DNA of 64,000 nt from Pseudomonas fluorescens (GTDB lineage Bacteria > Pseudomonadota > Gammaproteobacteria > Pseudomonadales > Pseudomonadaceae): contig NZ_JSAK01000008.1 in the NCBI RefSeq assembly GCF_000802965.1, forward strand, positions 1-64,000, written 5' to 3'. This document shows, piece by piece, positions 52,524 to 63,600 of this stretch (position 1 is its first letter; every line of letters begins with the position of its first letter). Below the pieces are notes generated by a model. That model was given only the letters and a program-made list of their open reading frames with translations, searched no databases and was not told the origin of the DNA. A program made the position numbers and the translations under genes.

Positions 52524-54494
52524 ATGGCCGGGCTAATTCCCCAGAGCTTCATTGACGACCTTCTGAACCGCACCGACATCGTCGATGTAGTCAGCTCGCG
52601 CCTGCAATTGAAAAAAGCCGGCAAGAACCACACTGCCTGCTGCCCGTTTCACAAAGAGAAAACGCCGTCTTTCAGCGTAAGCCCCGACAAACAGTTCTAT
52701 TACTGTTTCGGCTGCGGTGCTGGCGGTAACGCCCTCGGCTTCATCATGGACCACGACAACCTGGATTTCGTCCAGGCCGTCGAAGAACTGGCCAAATCCG
52801 CCGGCATGGAAATCCCGCGCGAGGAAAGCGGCCGACCGCACAAGCCACGGCAGCCGACTGATTCGCCGCTGTACCCGCTGCTCACCGCCGCGGCCGATTT
52901 TTATCGTCAGGCCCTGAAAAGCCATCCATCGCGCAAAGCCGCCGTGGATTACTTGAAAGGTCGCGGGCTGACCGGCGAAATCGCCCGGGACTTCGGTCTC
53001 GGCTTTGCGCCGCCAGGCTGGGACAATCTGTTCAAGCACTTGAGCAGCGATACCCTGCAACAAAAAGCCATGATTGATGCCGGCCTGCTGATCGAGAATG
53101 CCGAAACCGGCAAACGCTATGATCGCTTCCGTGATCGCGTAATGTTCCCGATCCGCGACAGCCGCGGACGCATCATTGCCTTCGGTGGCCGGGTACTGGG
53201 CGACGACAAGCCGAAATACCTGAACTCACCGGAAACCCCGGTATTCCATAAAGGCCAGGAACTCTACGGCCTGTATGAAGCGCGCAAAAACAACCGCAAT
53301 CTCGACGAAATAATCGTCGTCGAAGGCTACATGGACGTCATCGCCCTCGCCCAACAAGGCCTGCGCAATGCCGTCGCGACGTTGGGCACCGCCACTAGCG
53401 AAGAGCATTTGAAGCGGCTGTTTCGCGTCGTGCCGAGCGTGCTGTTCTGCTTCGACGGCGATCAGGCGGGTCGCAACGCCGCATGGCGCGCCCTGGAAGC
53501 AACATTGTCGAGCCTGCAGGACGGACGGCGCGCGCGCTTTCTGTTCCTGCCTGAAGGCGAAGACCCGGACACACTGGTCCGCTCAGAAGGCACTGACGCC
53601 TTTCGCGCACGTATCAACCAGCACGCGCAGCCACTGGCCGATTACTTCTTCCAGCAACTCACCGAAGAAGCAGACCCGCGATCACTTGAAGGCAAGGCGC
53701 ACATGGCCACACTTGCCGCGCCGCTGATCGACAAGGTGCCGGGAGCCAACCTGCGCACCCTTATGCGTCAGCGCTTGCTGGAAATCACGGGTTTGAGCGG
53801 TGAAGCGGTCAGCCAACTGGTACACAGCGCACCTCAGGATGCGCCGCCGACCTATGACCCAGGCATGGATTACGACGCCATGCCGGACTACGCCGACTTC
53901 CATCAGCCCCAGGAAGCTTACGCACCACAGCAGGAATGGACGCCGAAGAAGCCCGGTGCCGGCGGCAAGAAATGGGACAAGAAACCCTGGAGCAAAAACG
54001 GCAAGCGCGGTGATCGCGATGAGTCGTATGCCCCGCGCACACCGGTGGCAGTGGAAGCCCCGACGCTTATCGCGCTGCGTACGCTTATCCACCACCCACA
54101 GCTGGCCGGCAAAGTCGAAAGCGCCGATCATTTTGCCAACGAGAGCAACACCTATGCTCAGGTACTGATCGCATTGATCGAGGCTGTGCAAAAAAATCCT
54201 AAGCTAAACTCTATTCAGCTAATGGCTCGCTGGCACGGCACCGAGCAAGGACGCCTGTTGAAAGCTCTCGCAGAAAAGGAATGGCTAATTGACGGCGATA
54301 ACCTTGAACAACAGTTTTTAGACACCATTACTAGGTTATCCGCGGGTCAGCATACGCAGACCCTCGATGAACTTATCAAGAAAGCAAGGCAGCCGGGATT
54401 GACGGCTGAAGAGCAAATTCAGATAGCAAAGCAGATGCGCGACCTTTTAAAACAGAATGTTTCCGCATCAAACCCGACCTCAACTGGCGCGTGA
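52524..54494 (+). CDS. dnaG: DNA primase
   Basis: Synthesises RNA primers for replication. The 656-residue protein has the CHC2 zinc site (C40, H43, C61, C64), the RNA polymerase core with TOPRIM (EGYMDVIAL, FDGDQAGR) and a C-terminal helicase-binding domain, after a Pro/Lys/Gly-rich linker. The ATG at 52524 (MAGLIPQSFIDDLLNRT) is the family start; an earlier in-frame ATG at 52383 is rejected. The last 300 bases are AT-richer, with rarer codons, than the rest. Confidence 0.95.
   Translation: MAGLIPQSFIDDLLNRTDIVDVVSSRLQLKKAGKNHTACCPFHKEKTPSFSVSPDKQFYYCFGCGAGGNALGFIMDHDNLDFVQAVEELAKSAGMEIPREESGRPHKPRQPTDSPLYPLLTAAADFYRQALKSHPSRKAAVDYLKGRGLTGEIARDFGLGFAPPGWDNLFKHLSSDTLQQKAMIDAGLLIENAETGKRYDRFRDRVMFPIRDSRGRIIAFGGRVLGDDKPKYLNSPETPVFHKGQELYGLYEARKNNRNLDEIIVVEGYMDVIALAQQGLRNAVATLGTATSEEHLKRLFRVVPSVLFCFDGDQAGRNAAWRALEATLSSLQDGRRARFLFLPEGEDPDTLVRSEGTDAFRARINQHAQPLADYFFQQLTEEADPRSLEGKAHMATLAAPLIDKVPGANLRTLMRQRLLEITGLSGEAVSQLVHSAPQDAPPTYDPGMDYDAMPDYADFHQPQEAYAPQQEWTPKKPGAGGKKWDKKPWSKNGKRGDRDESYAPRTPVAVEAPTLIALRTLIHHPQLAGKVESADHFANESNTYAQVLIALIEAVQKNPKLNSIQLMARWHGTEQGRLLKALAEKEWLIDGDNLEQQFLDTITRLSAGQHTQTLDELIKKARQPGLTAEEQIQIAKQMRDLLKQNVSASNPTSTGA
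54303..54330 (+). promoter_or_regulatory. candidate sigma32 (heat-shock) promoter for rpoD
   Basis: Inside the dnaG 3' end, CTTGAA (54303-54308) and CCATTA (54325-54330) are 16 bases apart, close to the sigma32 consensus. E. coli has a heat-shock promoter for rpoD inside dnaG. The match is seen; activity is inferred. Confidence 0.4.
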
Positions 54495-54508
54495 GGTCAT
54501 AGCTCAGG

Positions 54509-54514
54509 TATAAT
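54509..54514 (+). promoter_or_regulatory. -10 box of rpoD-proximal promoter
   Basis: A perfect TATAAT 48 bases upstream of the rpoD ATG in the dnaG-rpoD gap. No good -35 accompanies it. Confidence 0.4.
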
Positions 54515-54561
54515 CCTCGGCTTGTTTTTTGCCCGCCAAGACCTTCAGTGGATAGGGTGTT

Positions 54562-56409
<1,848 letters not shown>

Positions 56410-56412
56410 TCA

Positions 56413-56442
56413 CAAAACCCCCGGCCCAGGCCGGGGGTTTTG
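56413..56442 (+). terminator. rpoD terminator
   Basis: CAAAACCCCCGGCC and GGCCGGGGGTTTTG arms with a 2-4 base loop just below the rpoD stop. Confidence 0.88.
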
Positions 56443-56534
56443 CTTTATGCCGATAAAAACCCCCGCGCTGCGCCCCTTCCGCCGATTTGCCCGTCTACAC
56501 TCGAAGCATTCCCCCGAGCCATAACGAGACCGTT

Positions 56535-59500
56535 ATGCCCAGACTGCCGACCGTGCTTTTTTTGCTGTCGCTGATGACCTGGACCGCAACGGCTGGCGCG
56601 CTGACTCTGACCGACGAAGAACGTAGCTGGCTTGCGGCCCACCCGGACTTGCGCCTGGGTGTGGATGCGTCATGGCCACCTTTTGAGTTTCGCGATGATC
56701 AGGGCCGCTATCAGGGCCTTGCAGCGGACTATATCGACCAGATTCGCCAACGATTGGCCATCAAGCTCACGCCCATTGAGCCCGTAAACTGGTCGGTCGT
56801 GCTGGAGCAGGCCAAACAAGGCAAGCTGGACCTGTTACCCGGCATCATGTCGACCCCGGAACGCCAGAACTATCTGTCGTTCACCCGCCCCTATCTGGAC
56901 TTCCCGATTGTCATCCTGGCCCATGTCGGCGGCCCTCAGCCACGGAAAATCGAGGATTTATACGGGCTGAAAATCGCCGTGGTGGAAAACTACGCACCCC
57001 ATGAGCTTTTGCGCACGCACAACCCCGATCTGAATCTGGTAGCAATGCCTAACGTCAGTTCGGCGCTGCAAGCGCTCGCAACCGATGAGGTGGATGCCGT
57101 GGTGGGCGATCTCGCTTCCAGCGTGTGGAGCCTGCGCCAGCTCAAGCTCGATGGGCTGTATGTCAGCGGTGAAACCCCCTATCGCTATCAATTGGCTATG
57201 GGGGTGCCCCGGGAAAACAAGATGCTCGTTGGCATTCTCGATAAGGTCCTGGCAGACATGAGCCCGGCCGAAATCAGCGCCATTCAAGAACATTGGGTCG
57301 GCAATGTCCTCGATCATCGAACATTCTGGTCCGACCTGCTGGTCTACGGCTTGCCGGGACTGCTACTGCTGATCATCGTGCTGGCAGTGGTCATCCGGAT
57401 CAACCGTCGCCTGAGTTCGGAAATTGCCCGTCGGGTGGATCTGGAACAGGAACTGCGCAGCAGCGAGTATCACTACCGTGGACTGGTGGAGAGCCTGTCG
57501 GCCGTCGCTTGGGAAGCGCGGATGAGCGACTTCACTTACAGCTACGTGTCGCCCCACGCTGAGGACCTGCTCGGCTATCCCCTTTCCCACTGGCTGATTC
57601 CGGGCTTCTGGCGCAACATCATTCACCCGGCCGACCTCACCCGCGCGCAGAGTTTCTGCGATCACGAAGTGCTGGCCGGACGCGATCACACTCTCGATTA
57701 CCGAGTCATTACCGCTGATGGGCGCTGCCTGTGGGTGCGCGATATCGTCAGCCTGATCGAGCATGGTCATGAACCGGTGATGCGCGGGCTGATGATCGAC
57801 ATCAGCGAGACCAAGCGCACCGAAGAAGCGCTGCGCCTGTCGGAACAGAAATTTGCCTCGGTATTCCAGCAATGCCCGGACATTCTGGTGATCGCGCGAC
57901 TTTCGGACGGCTGCCTGCTGGAGGTCAACGAAGCGTTCGAGGAACAGATTGGCCTGCGAGCCGAAGATGTCATCGGCCAGACCGCCACCGTACTCAACAT
58001 CTGGGGCATTCCCGGCGTGGGGCCGGGCCTGTTGCAGCGGTTGCAGGCCGGCAGCATCCGCAACCTGGAGATGCCCTTTCGCCGCAGCAACGGTCAGGTG
58101 TTTACCGGCCTGATCTCGGCTGAACCGTTCGACCTCGACACAACCCCGGCACTGGTGGTCGTAGTGCGCGACATCACGCAACTCAAGGAAACCCAGCAGC
58201 AACTGCAAACCTCCGAAGAGAAGTTCGCCAAGGCCTTCCATGCCTCGCCGGACGGCTTGTTGCTGTCGCGGCAGAGTGACGGGTTGCTGTTGGAGGTTAA
58301 CGAGGGTTTCAGCCGCATTACCGGCTTCAACAGCGCGATGTCGGTGGATCGCTCGGCCCTGGACCTGGGGATCTGGGTCAATCTCAACGAACGCAAACAG
58401 ATGCTCGATCTGCTGCACCGCGACGGTTTTGTCCGCGACTTCAGTTGCCATATTCGCCGCAGCGACGGACAGATCCGCCTATGCGAGGTGTCCAGCCGTC
58501 CGCTGCCGATCGGCGACGAGGACTGCATGCTGACCATTGCCCGGGACATCACCGAGCGCCACATGATGCAGGAAAAACTGCAACAGGCTGCCACCGTGTT
58601 CGAGAGCACCGCAGAAGGCGTGCTGATCACCGATACCCAGCAACACATCAGCGCGGTCAACCGTGCGTTCACCGAGATCACCGGCTACAGCGAAAGCGAG
58701 GCCTTGGGCCACACGCCGCGCCTGCTTGCCTCGGGTCTGCATGACAGCGCGTTCTACGCGGCCATGTGGCACCAACTGACTGCTGAAGGTCACTGGCAAG
58801 GCGAGATTTCCAATCGACGCAAGAACGGCGAGCTGTACCCGAGCTGGCTGACCATCAGCGCCGTGCGCAACCGGGATAAATTCATCACCCACTTCGTGGC
58901 CGTGTTCGCTGACATTTCCAGCCTCAAACACGCCCAGGCCAAGCTCGATTATCAGGCACACCACGACCCATTGACCGGCCTGCCAAACCGCACGCTTTTC
59001 GAAAGTCGCTTGCAGACAGCGCTCAATATCCAGAGGGAAAACGGCGGCCAGGGCGCGGTGCTGTTCCTCGACCTGGATCGCTTCAAACACATCAATGACA
59101 GCCTCGGTCACCCGGTCGGCGACCTGCTGCTCAAGGGCATTGCCGTGCGCCTCAAAGAGCAGCTGCGTGATATCGACACCGTAGCGCGCCTGGGTGGCGA
59201 TGAGTTCATCATCCTGTTACCGGGCCTGCAGCAACCCAGCGACGCCGACAACATCGCCACCAAGCTGCTCAATTGCTTCACCGCACCGTTCCAGGCCGGT
59301 GAACATGAGTTTTTCATCAGCTCCAGTATTGGCACCAGCCTTTATCCACAGGACGGCGGCGACGTCGCCACCCTGATCAAAAACGCCGACGCGGCGATGT
59401 ACCGCTCCAAAGCCAAGGGTCGCAACCGGGTGGAAAGCTATACCCGGGACCTCACCGCGCAAGCCAGTGAACGTGTAGCGCTGGAACATGAGCTACGACG

Positions 59501-60281
59501 CGCTATCGAGCGCAATGAATTGCACCTCTACTACCAACCGAAAATCAGCCTTAACGACTATCGCCTGGTGGGCGCCGAAGCATTGATTCGCTGGCGCCAT
59601 CCGACCCTGGGCGACATTCCACCGGAACGTTTCATCTCCCTGGCCGAAGAAAACGGCATGATTCTGCAAATCGGCGACTGGGTGCTCGAGACCGCCTGCC
59701 GGCAAATGCGTGAGTGGAGTTCGACCTACGAGGGCCTCGGCCCGCTGTCCGTCAATCTTGCAGGTGCTCAACTGCGCCAACCCAACCTGCTCGGCCGAAT
59801 CGAACAATTGCTCAAGGACAACCGCCTCAAACCGGACTTCCTGCAACTGGAAATCACCGAAAACTTCATCATGAGCCAGGCTGAGGAAGCATTGGCGGTG
59901 CTGCATCAACTCAAGCAACTGGGCGTACAACTGGCGATCGACGACTTCGGCACCGGCTACTCGTCACTGAGTTACCTCAAGCGTCTGCCGCTGGACATTC
60001 TCAAGATCGATCAGTCCTTCGTTCGCGGCCTGCCGGATGACCCCCACGATGCCGCCATCGTTCGCGCCATCATCGCCCTTGGCCGCAGCATGCAATTCAC
60101 CGTGATCGCCGAAGGCGTGGAGACTCATGCGCAACAGCAATTCCTCGCCGACGAAGGTTGTGAGCAAATCCAGGGCTACATCGTCAGCGTGCCCCTGCCC
60201 CCCGACGAATTTGCCGCGACGTTTCTTCGTATAACAGTTTCAGACTTTTCGGATAGCACAGCCGCGAAACCGTCGCTATAA
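56535..60281 (+). CDS. rmcA: RmcA-like c-di-GMP enzyme: SBP, four PAS, GGDEF, EAL
   Basis: A 1248-residue inner-membrane signalling protein. In order: signal peptide, periplasmic SBP_bac_3 domain (about 35-265, LRLGVDASWPPFEF), transmembrane helix (about 270-290), four PAS modules, GGDEF (motif intact at 887-891) and EAL (intact at 1015-1017). P. aeruginosa RmcA (PA0575), of the same size, place and layout, lowers c-di-GMP in response to redox state through its PAS domains. Both active-site motifs are complete here. The ATG at 56535 is preferred over the upstream ATG at 56487. Confidence 0.9.
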   Translation: MPRLPTVLFLLSLMTWTATAGALTLTDEERSWLAAHPDLRLGVDASWPPFEFRDDQGRYQGLAADYIDQIRQRLAIKLTPIEPVNWSVVLEQAKQGKLDLLPGIMSTPERQNYLSFTRPYLDFPIVILAHVGGPQPRKIEDLYGLKIAVVENYAPHELLRTHNPDLNLVAMPNVSSALQALATDEVDAVVGDLASSVWSLRQLKLDGLYVSGETPYRYQLAMGVPRENKMLVGILDKVLADMSPAEISAIQEHWVGNVLDHRTFWSDLLVYGLPGLLLLIIVLAVVIRINRRLSSEIARRVDLEQELRSSEYHYRGLVESLSAVAWEARMSDFTYSYVSPHAEDLLGYPLSHWLIPGFWRNIIHPADLTRAQSFCDHEVLAGRDHTLDYRVITADGRCLWVRDIVSLIEHGHEPVMRGLMIDISETKRTEEALRLSEQKFASVFQQCPDILVIARLSDGCLLEVNEAFEEQIGLRAEDVIGQTATVLNIWGIPGVGPGLLQRLQAGSIRNLEMPFRRSNGQVFTGLISAEPFDLDTTPALVVVVRDITQLKETQQQLQTSEEKFAKAFHASPDGLLLSRQSDGLLLEVNEGFSRITGFNSAMSVDRSALDLGIWVNLNERKQMLDLLHRDGFVRDFSCHIRRSDGQIRLCEVSSRPLPIGDEDCMLTIARDITERHMMQEKLQQAATVFESTAEGVLITDTQQHISAVNRAFTEITGYSESEALGHTPRLLASGLHDSAFYAAMWHQLTAEGHWQGEISNRRKNGELYPSWLTISAVRNRDKFITHFVAVFADISSLKHAQAKLDYQAHHDPLTGLPNRTLFESRLQTALNIQRENGGQGAVLFLDLDRFKHINDSLGHPVGDLLLKGIAVRLKEQLRDIDTVARLGGDEFIILLPGLQQPSDADNIATKLLNCFTAPFQAGEHEFFISSSIGTSLYPQDGGDVATLIKNADAAMYRSKAKGRNRVESYTRDLTAQASERVALEHELRRAIERNELHLYYQPKISLNDYRLVGAEALIRWRHPTLGDIPPERFISLAEENGMILQIGDWVLETACRQMREWSSTYEGLGPLSVNLAGAQLRQPNLLGRIEQLLKDNRLKPDFLQLEITENFIMSQAEEALAVLHQLKQLGVQLAIDDFGTGYSSLSYLKRLPLDILKIDQSFVRGLPDDPHDAAIVRAIIALGRSMQFTVIAEGVETHAQQQFLADEGCEQIQGYIVSVPLPPDEFAATFLRITVSDFSDSTAAKPSL

Positions 60282-60282
60282 T
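60277..60282 (+). promoter_or_regulatory. -10 box of the tRNA promoter
   Basis: A perfect TATAAT overlaps the rmcA stop codon, 15 bases before the tRNA. A GC-rich discriminator follows, as in stable RNA promoters. No good -35 was seen. Confidence 0.5.
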
Positions 60283-60296
60283 CCGCGGCCTACTGA

Positions 60297-60373
60297 GGGC
60301 CTATAGCTCAGTTGGTTAGAGCAGAGGACTCATAATCCTTTGGTCCACGGTTCAAGTCCGTGTGGGCCCACCA
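60297..60373 (+). tRNA. tRNA with CAU anticodon, probably tRNA-Ile2
   Basis: A 77-base cloverleaf with encoded CCA. The acceptor stem GGGCCTA pairs with TGGGCCC, the D-loop is TTGGTTAGA, the anticodon loop is CTCATAA (anticodon CAT) and the T-arm is CACGG-TTCAAGT-CCGTG. The CAU loop and the variable/anticodon-arm sequence (GACTCATAATC, CTTTGGTC) resemble E. coli tRNA-Ile2, whose C34 is lysidinylated by TilS, more than elongator Met. Distinguishing Ile2 from Met is inference. Confidence 0.9.
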
Positions 60374-60381
60374 TTAAAATC

Positions 60382-60406
60382 AAGGGGTTGTGTTCGCAAC
60401 CCTTTT
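60382..60406 (+). terminator. tRNA terminator
   Basis: GGGTTG/CAACCC stem followed by TTTT, 9 bases below the tRNA. Confidence 0.75.
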
Positions 60407-60426
60407 CTCAAAAACCCAGCCGTCAA

Positions 60427-60590
60427 TCACCGGTCAATCACCTCGACCTTGAGCAGCAGCTGTGCCGCACGTCCTTGCATCCCGATTTCTCTCAAAACGC
60501 CAGCTAGTATCCCGATTAGCTCCTGCTGAGACGTCTTTGCTTTTCCGGGGAGGAGTACGTTTGGCAACTGGCCATGTGCATATCATTACG
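60427..60590 (-). pseudogene. unrecognised truncated frame between tRNA and hsdR
   Basis: A minus-strand open stretch of about 50 codons without a credible start, ending GMQGRAAQLLLKVEVIDR-stop. It looks like the preserved C-terminus of a longer protein. The stop lies in a tandem CGTCAATCAC/CGGTCAATCAC repeat. I do not recognise the family; it may be a relic of an element that entered at the tRNA. Confidence 0.3.
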
Positions 60591-60660
60591 GTAACTTTCG
60601 TAAAGCTAGGCGTAATTTCATTCATGGCCAGTGGCATAAGGCTTTCGCGAAGGATCGACG

Positions 60661-63600
60661 ATGACCACAAGCAGTAACTTTGCCTTCCTCCAAGAACACG
60701 ACCCAGTATTGTTTCAGCTCGCCAATACGGCCGAGCACGTGTTCTCCAGCGACCCCAACACCACGCTGATAAAGCTCCGGCAACTGGGAGAAGCGTTGGC
60801 ACAGGATCTGGCCAGTCGCGCTGGCATCGAATTCGACTCCAACACTACGCAGGCTGACTTGCTCTACAAGATCGGCCGCGATATCCAGCTCGATCGCAAC
60901 ATCGTCAGCCTGTTCCACACTCTGCGCATCGAAGGCAACAAGGCCACCCACGGTTTCCACACGCTCCACCGCGATGCTCTGGATGGCCTCAAGGTGGCAC
61001 GTGAGCTTTGCGTGTGGTTTCACAAGGCGTTAGGCAAAGCAGGCAGCGCCTTCAAACCAGGCCCCTTCGCTACACCGGCAGACCCCAGTGTTCCGCTGCG
61101 CGACCTGCAAAGCCAGATCGAACTACTCAAAGCCCAACTCAACGAATCCAATCAACAACTGGAATCGAACCAGCAACTCACCGAGCTGAAAAAGCGCGAG
61201 GCCGAGGAGTATGCCGTTCTTGCCGAGCAGATGGATGCAGAGTCACGTGGCCACAAGCAACTCGCCGAGGCACACGAAGCCGAACTAACCAACTTGCGCG
61301 ATGAGTTTGAACAGCGCGTCAAAGCACTACAGCAGGAGCTTGCAGCCAAACCGCAGACCACGCAGTTGGTCAAGCACAAGACTCAGCAGGCCAGCAGCAG
61401 CTTTGACCTCAACGAGGACCTCACCCGCATCCTGATCGATCAGCAACTGATTGAAGCCGGATGGGAGGCGGATTCGCTGGATCTCAAGTACAGCAAGGGT
61501 GCACGTCCAGAGAAGGGCAAGAACAAGGCCATCGCCGAATGGCCTACCAGTAAGCCGGGGGAGGATGCCGATTATGTGCTGTTCGCTGGGCTCACACCCG
61601 TGGCCGTGGTCGAAGCCAAACGCAAACGCATCAATATTGCCAATCGCATACCCCAGGCAGAGCGCTACTCCCGCCAATTTGTCCTCGCGGGTGAACATCA
61701 AAAAGGCTGGCAGCTTTCGGGTCTGAATCAGCCATGGCTCGATGGTCAAGGCGGGAGCTTCCACATCCCCTTCGCCTTCGCCTGCAACGGCCGGCCCTAT
61801 ATCAAACAACTGGCAGAACAATCGGGCATCTGGTTTCGCGATCTGCGCAGCCCGGCATACCTGCGCCGACCACTGCAGGACTTCCATACTCCGGCCGGCC
61901 TGCTCGACTTGCTCAAGCGCAGCCGCGAAGAAGCCGAGGCGCAGCTGCAACAGGAAGGTTTCGCCTATCTCAAGCTACGTGACTATCAGGAAAATGCTAT
62001 CCGTGCAGTAGAGCAGGCGCTAGCTGACAACCAGCGCGACTGTCTGCTCGCCATGGCCACAGGCACCGGCAAGACACGCACCATCATTGGTCTGATGTAT
62101 CGTTTCCTTAAAGCCGAACGCTTCAAGCGCATTCTGTTTCTGGTCGACCGTAGCGCTCTTGGCCAACAGGCTATCGACGCGTTCAACGAAGCACCACTGG
62201 AGCAGAACCACACCCTGGCGCAGATCTACGACATCAAGGAGCCCGGCGACATGGCCGCCGAAGCGGAAACCCGCATTCAAGTAGCCACAGTACAGGCCAT
62301 GGTGCGACGCATCTTCCAGTCCGACACGCCTCCACCCATTGATGAGTTTGACTGCATCATCGTCGACGAAGCCCACCGCGGTTACACCCTCGACCAGGAA
62401 ATGACCGAAGGCGAATTGGCCGTGCGCGATCACGGCCAGTACCTCTCCCAATACCGCCGCGTACTTGATTACTTCGACGCCTGCAAGGTCGGCCTCACCG
62501 CCACCCCGGCCAAACACACCAGCGAAATCTTCGGCAAACCGGTATTCACCTACAGCTACCGTGAAGCCGTGGCTGAGGACTGGCTGATCGACCACGAACC
62601 GCCCATCCGCTATGAAACCCTGTTGAGCCAGAACGGTATTCATTTCGCCAAGGGCGACAGCGTCAGCGTGATCAACACCCAGACCGGGGAAGTCGATGTA
62701 GCCGAGCTGGAAGACGAACTCGACTTCAACATCGAATCCTTCAACCGACGGGTCATCACCCCAGGTTTCGACAAGGTGATCTGTGAGCAGCTGGCTCAGG
62801 AGCTGGACCCGCAGGGCGAAGAGAAGACCATGATCTTCTGTGTCAACCAGGCTCATGCAGAGCGAGTCAAAAACCTGCTGGACGACGCCTTTAAGGATCT
62901 GCACGGCGACCAGTACAACCAAGCGAGCGTGGAAATCATCACCGGACAGAGTGACAAGGTCGAACAACTCATCCGCCGCTACAAGAACGAACGCACCCCG
63001 AACATCGCCATTACTGTCGACCTGCTCACCACTGGCATCGACGTGCCGGCGATCTGCAACTTGGTGTTCATGCGCCGCGTGCGCTCACGCATCCTCTACG
63101 AGCAGATGAAAGGCCGCGCGACCCGTCGCTGTGACGACATCGGTAAGACCGTGTTCCGCATCTACGACCCCGTCGATCTCTACGCCAGTCTGGAAGAGGT
63201 CGACACCATGAAGCCGTTGGTGAAGAACCCCAACGTAACGCTGGAGCAACTGGTCAGCGAGCTGACCCATGGCAGCAGTTTCGATGCCCCCGGCAACGTG
63301 GAAGGCAGCAGTCACGCCCATGACGTGCTCGACCAACTCAGCCAACGTGTCATGCGCATCCTGCGCAAGGCCAGCCACAAGGCTGAAACCAAGCCAACAC
63401 TGCAGAAAAAACTCAATGAACTGGAGGACGCCTGGGGCGTTGCGCCGGCACAATTGCACAGGCACCTGCAGGACCTCGGCCCGCAGCAAGCTGCCAACTT
63501 CGTGCGCCAGCACAGCCACCTGCTTGGCCAACTGGCCGAGGTCAGCGCCCTACTGGGCTCGGAAAACTGTCCGGTGATCGCCACTCACAGCGACGAGCTG

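Noticed and set aside
60434..60802. 122-codon minus-strand frame overlapping the hsdR start
   Set aside because: Most of it is antisense to hsdR or low-information; no family recognised and no good ribosome site.
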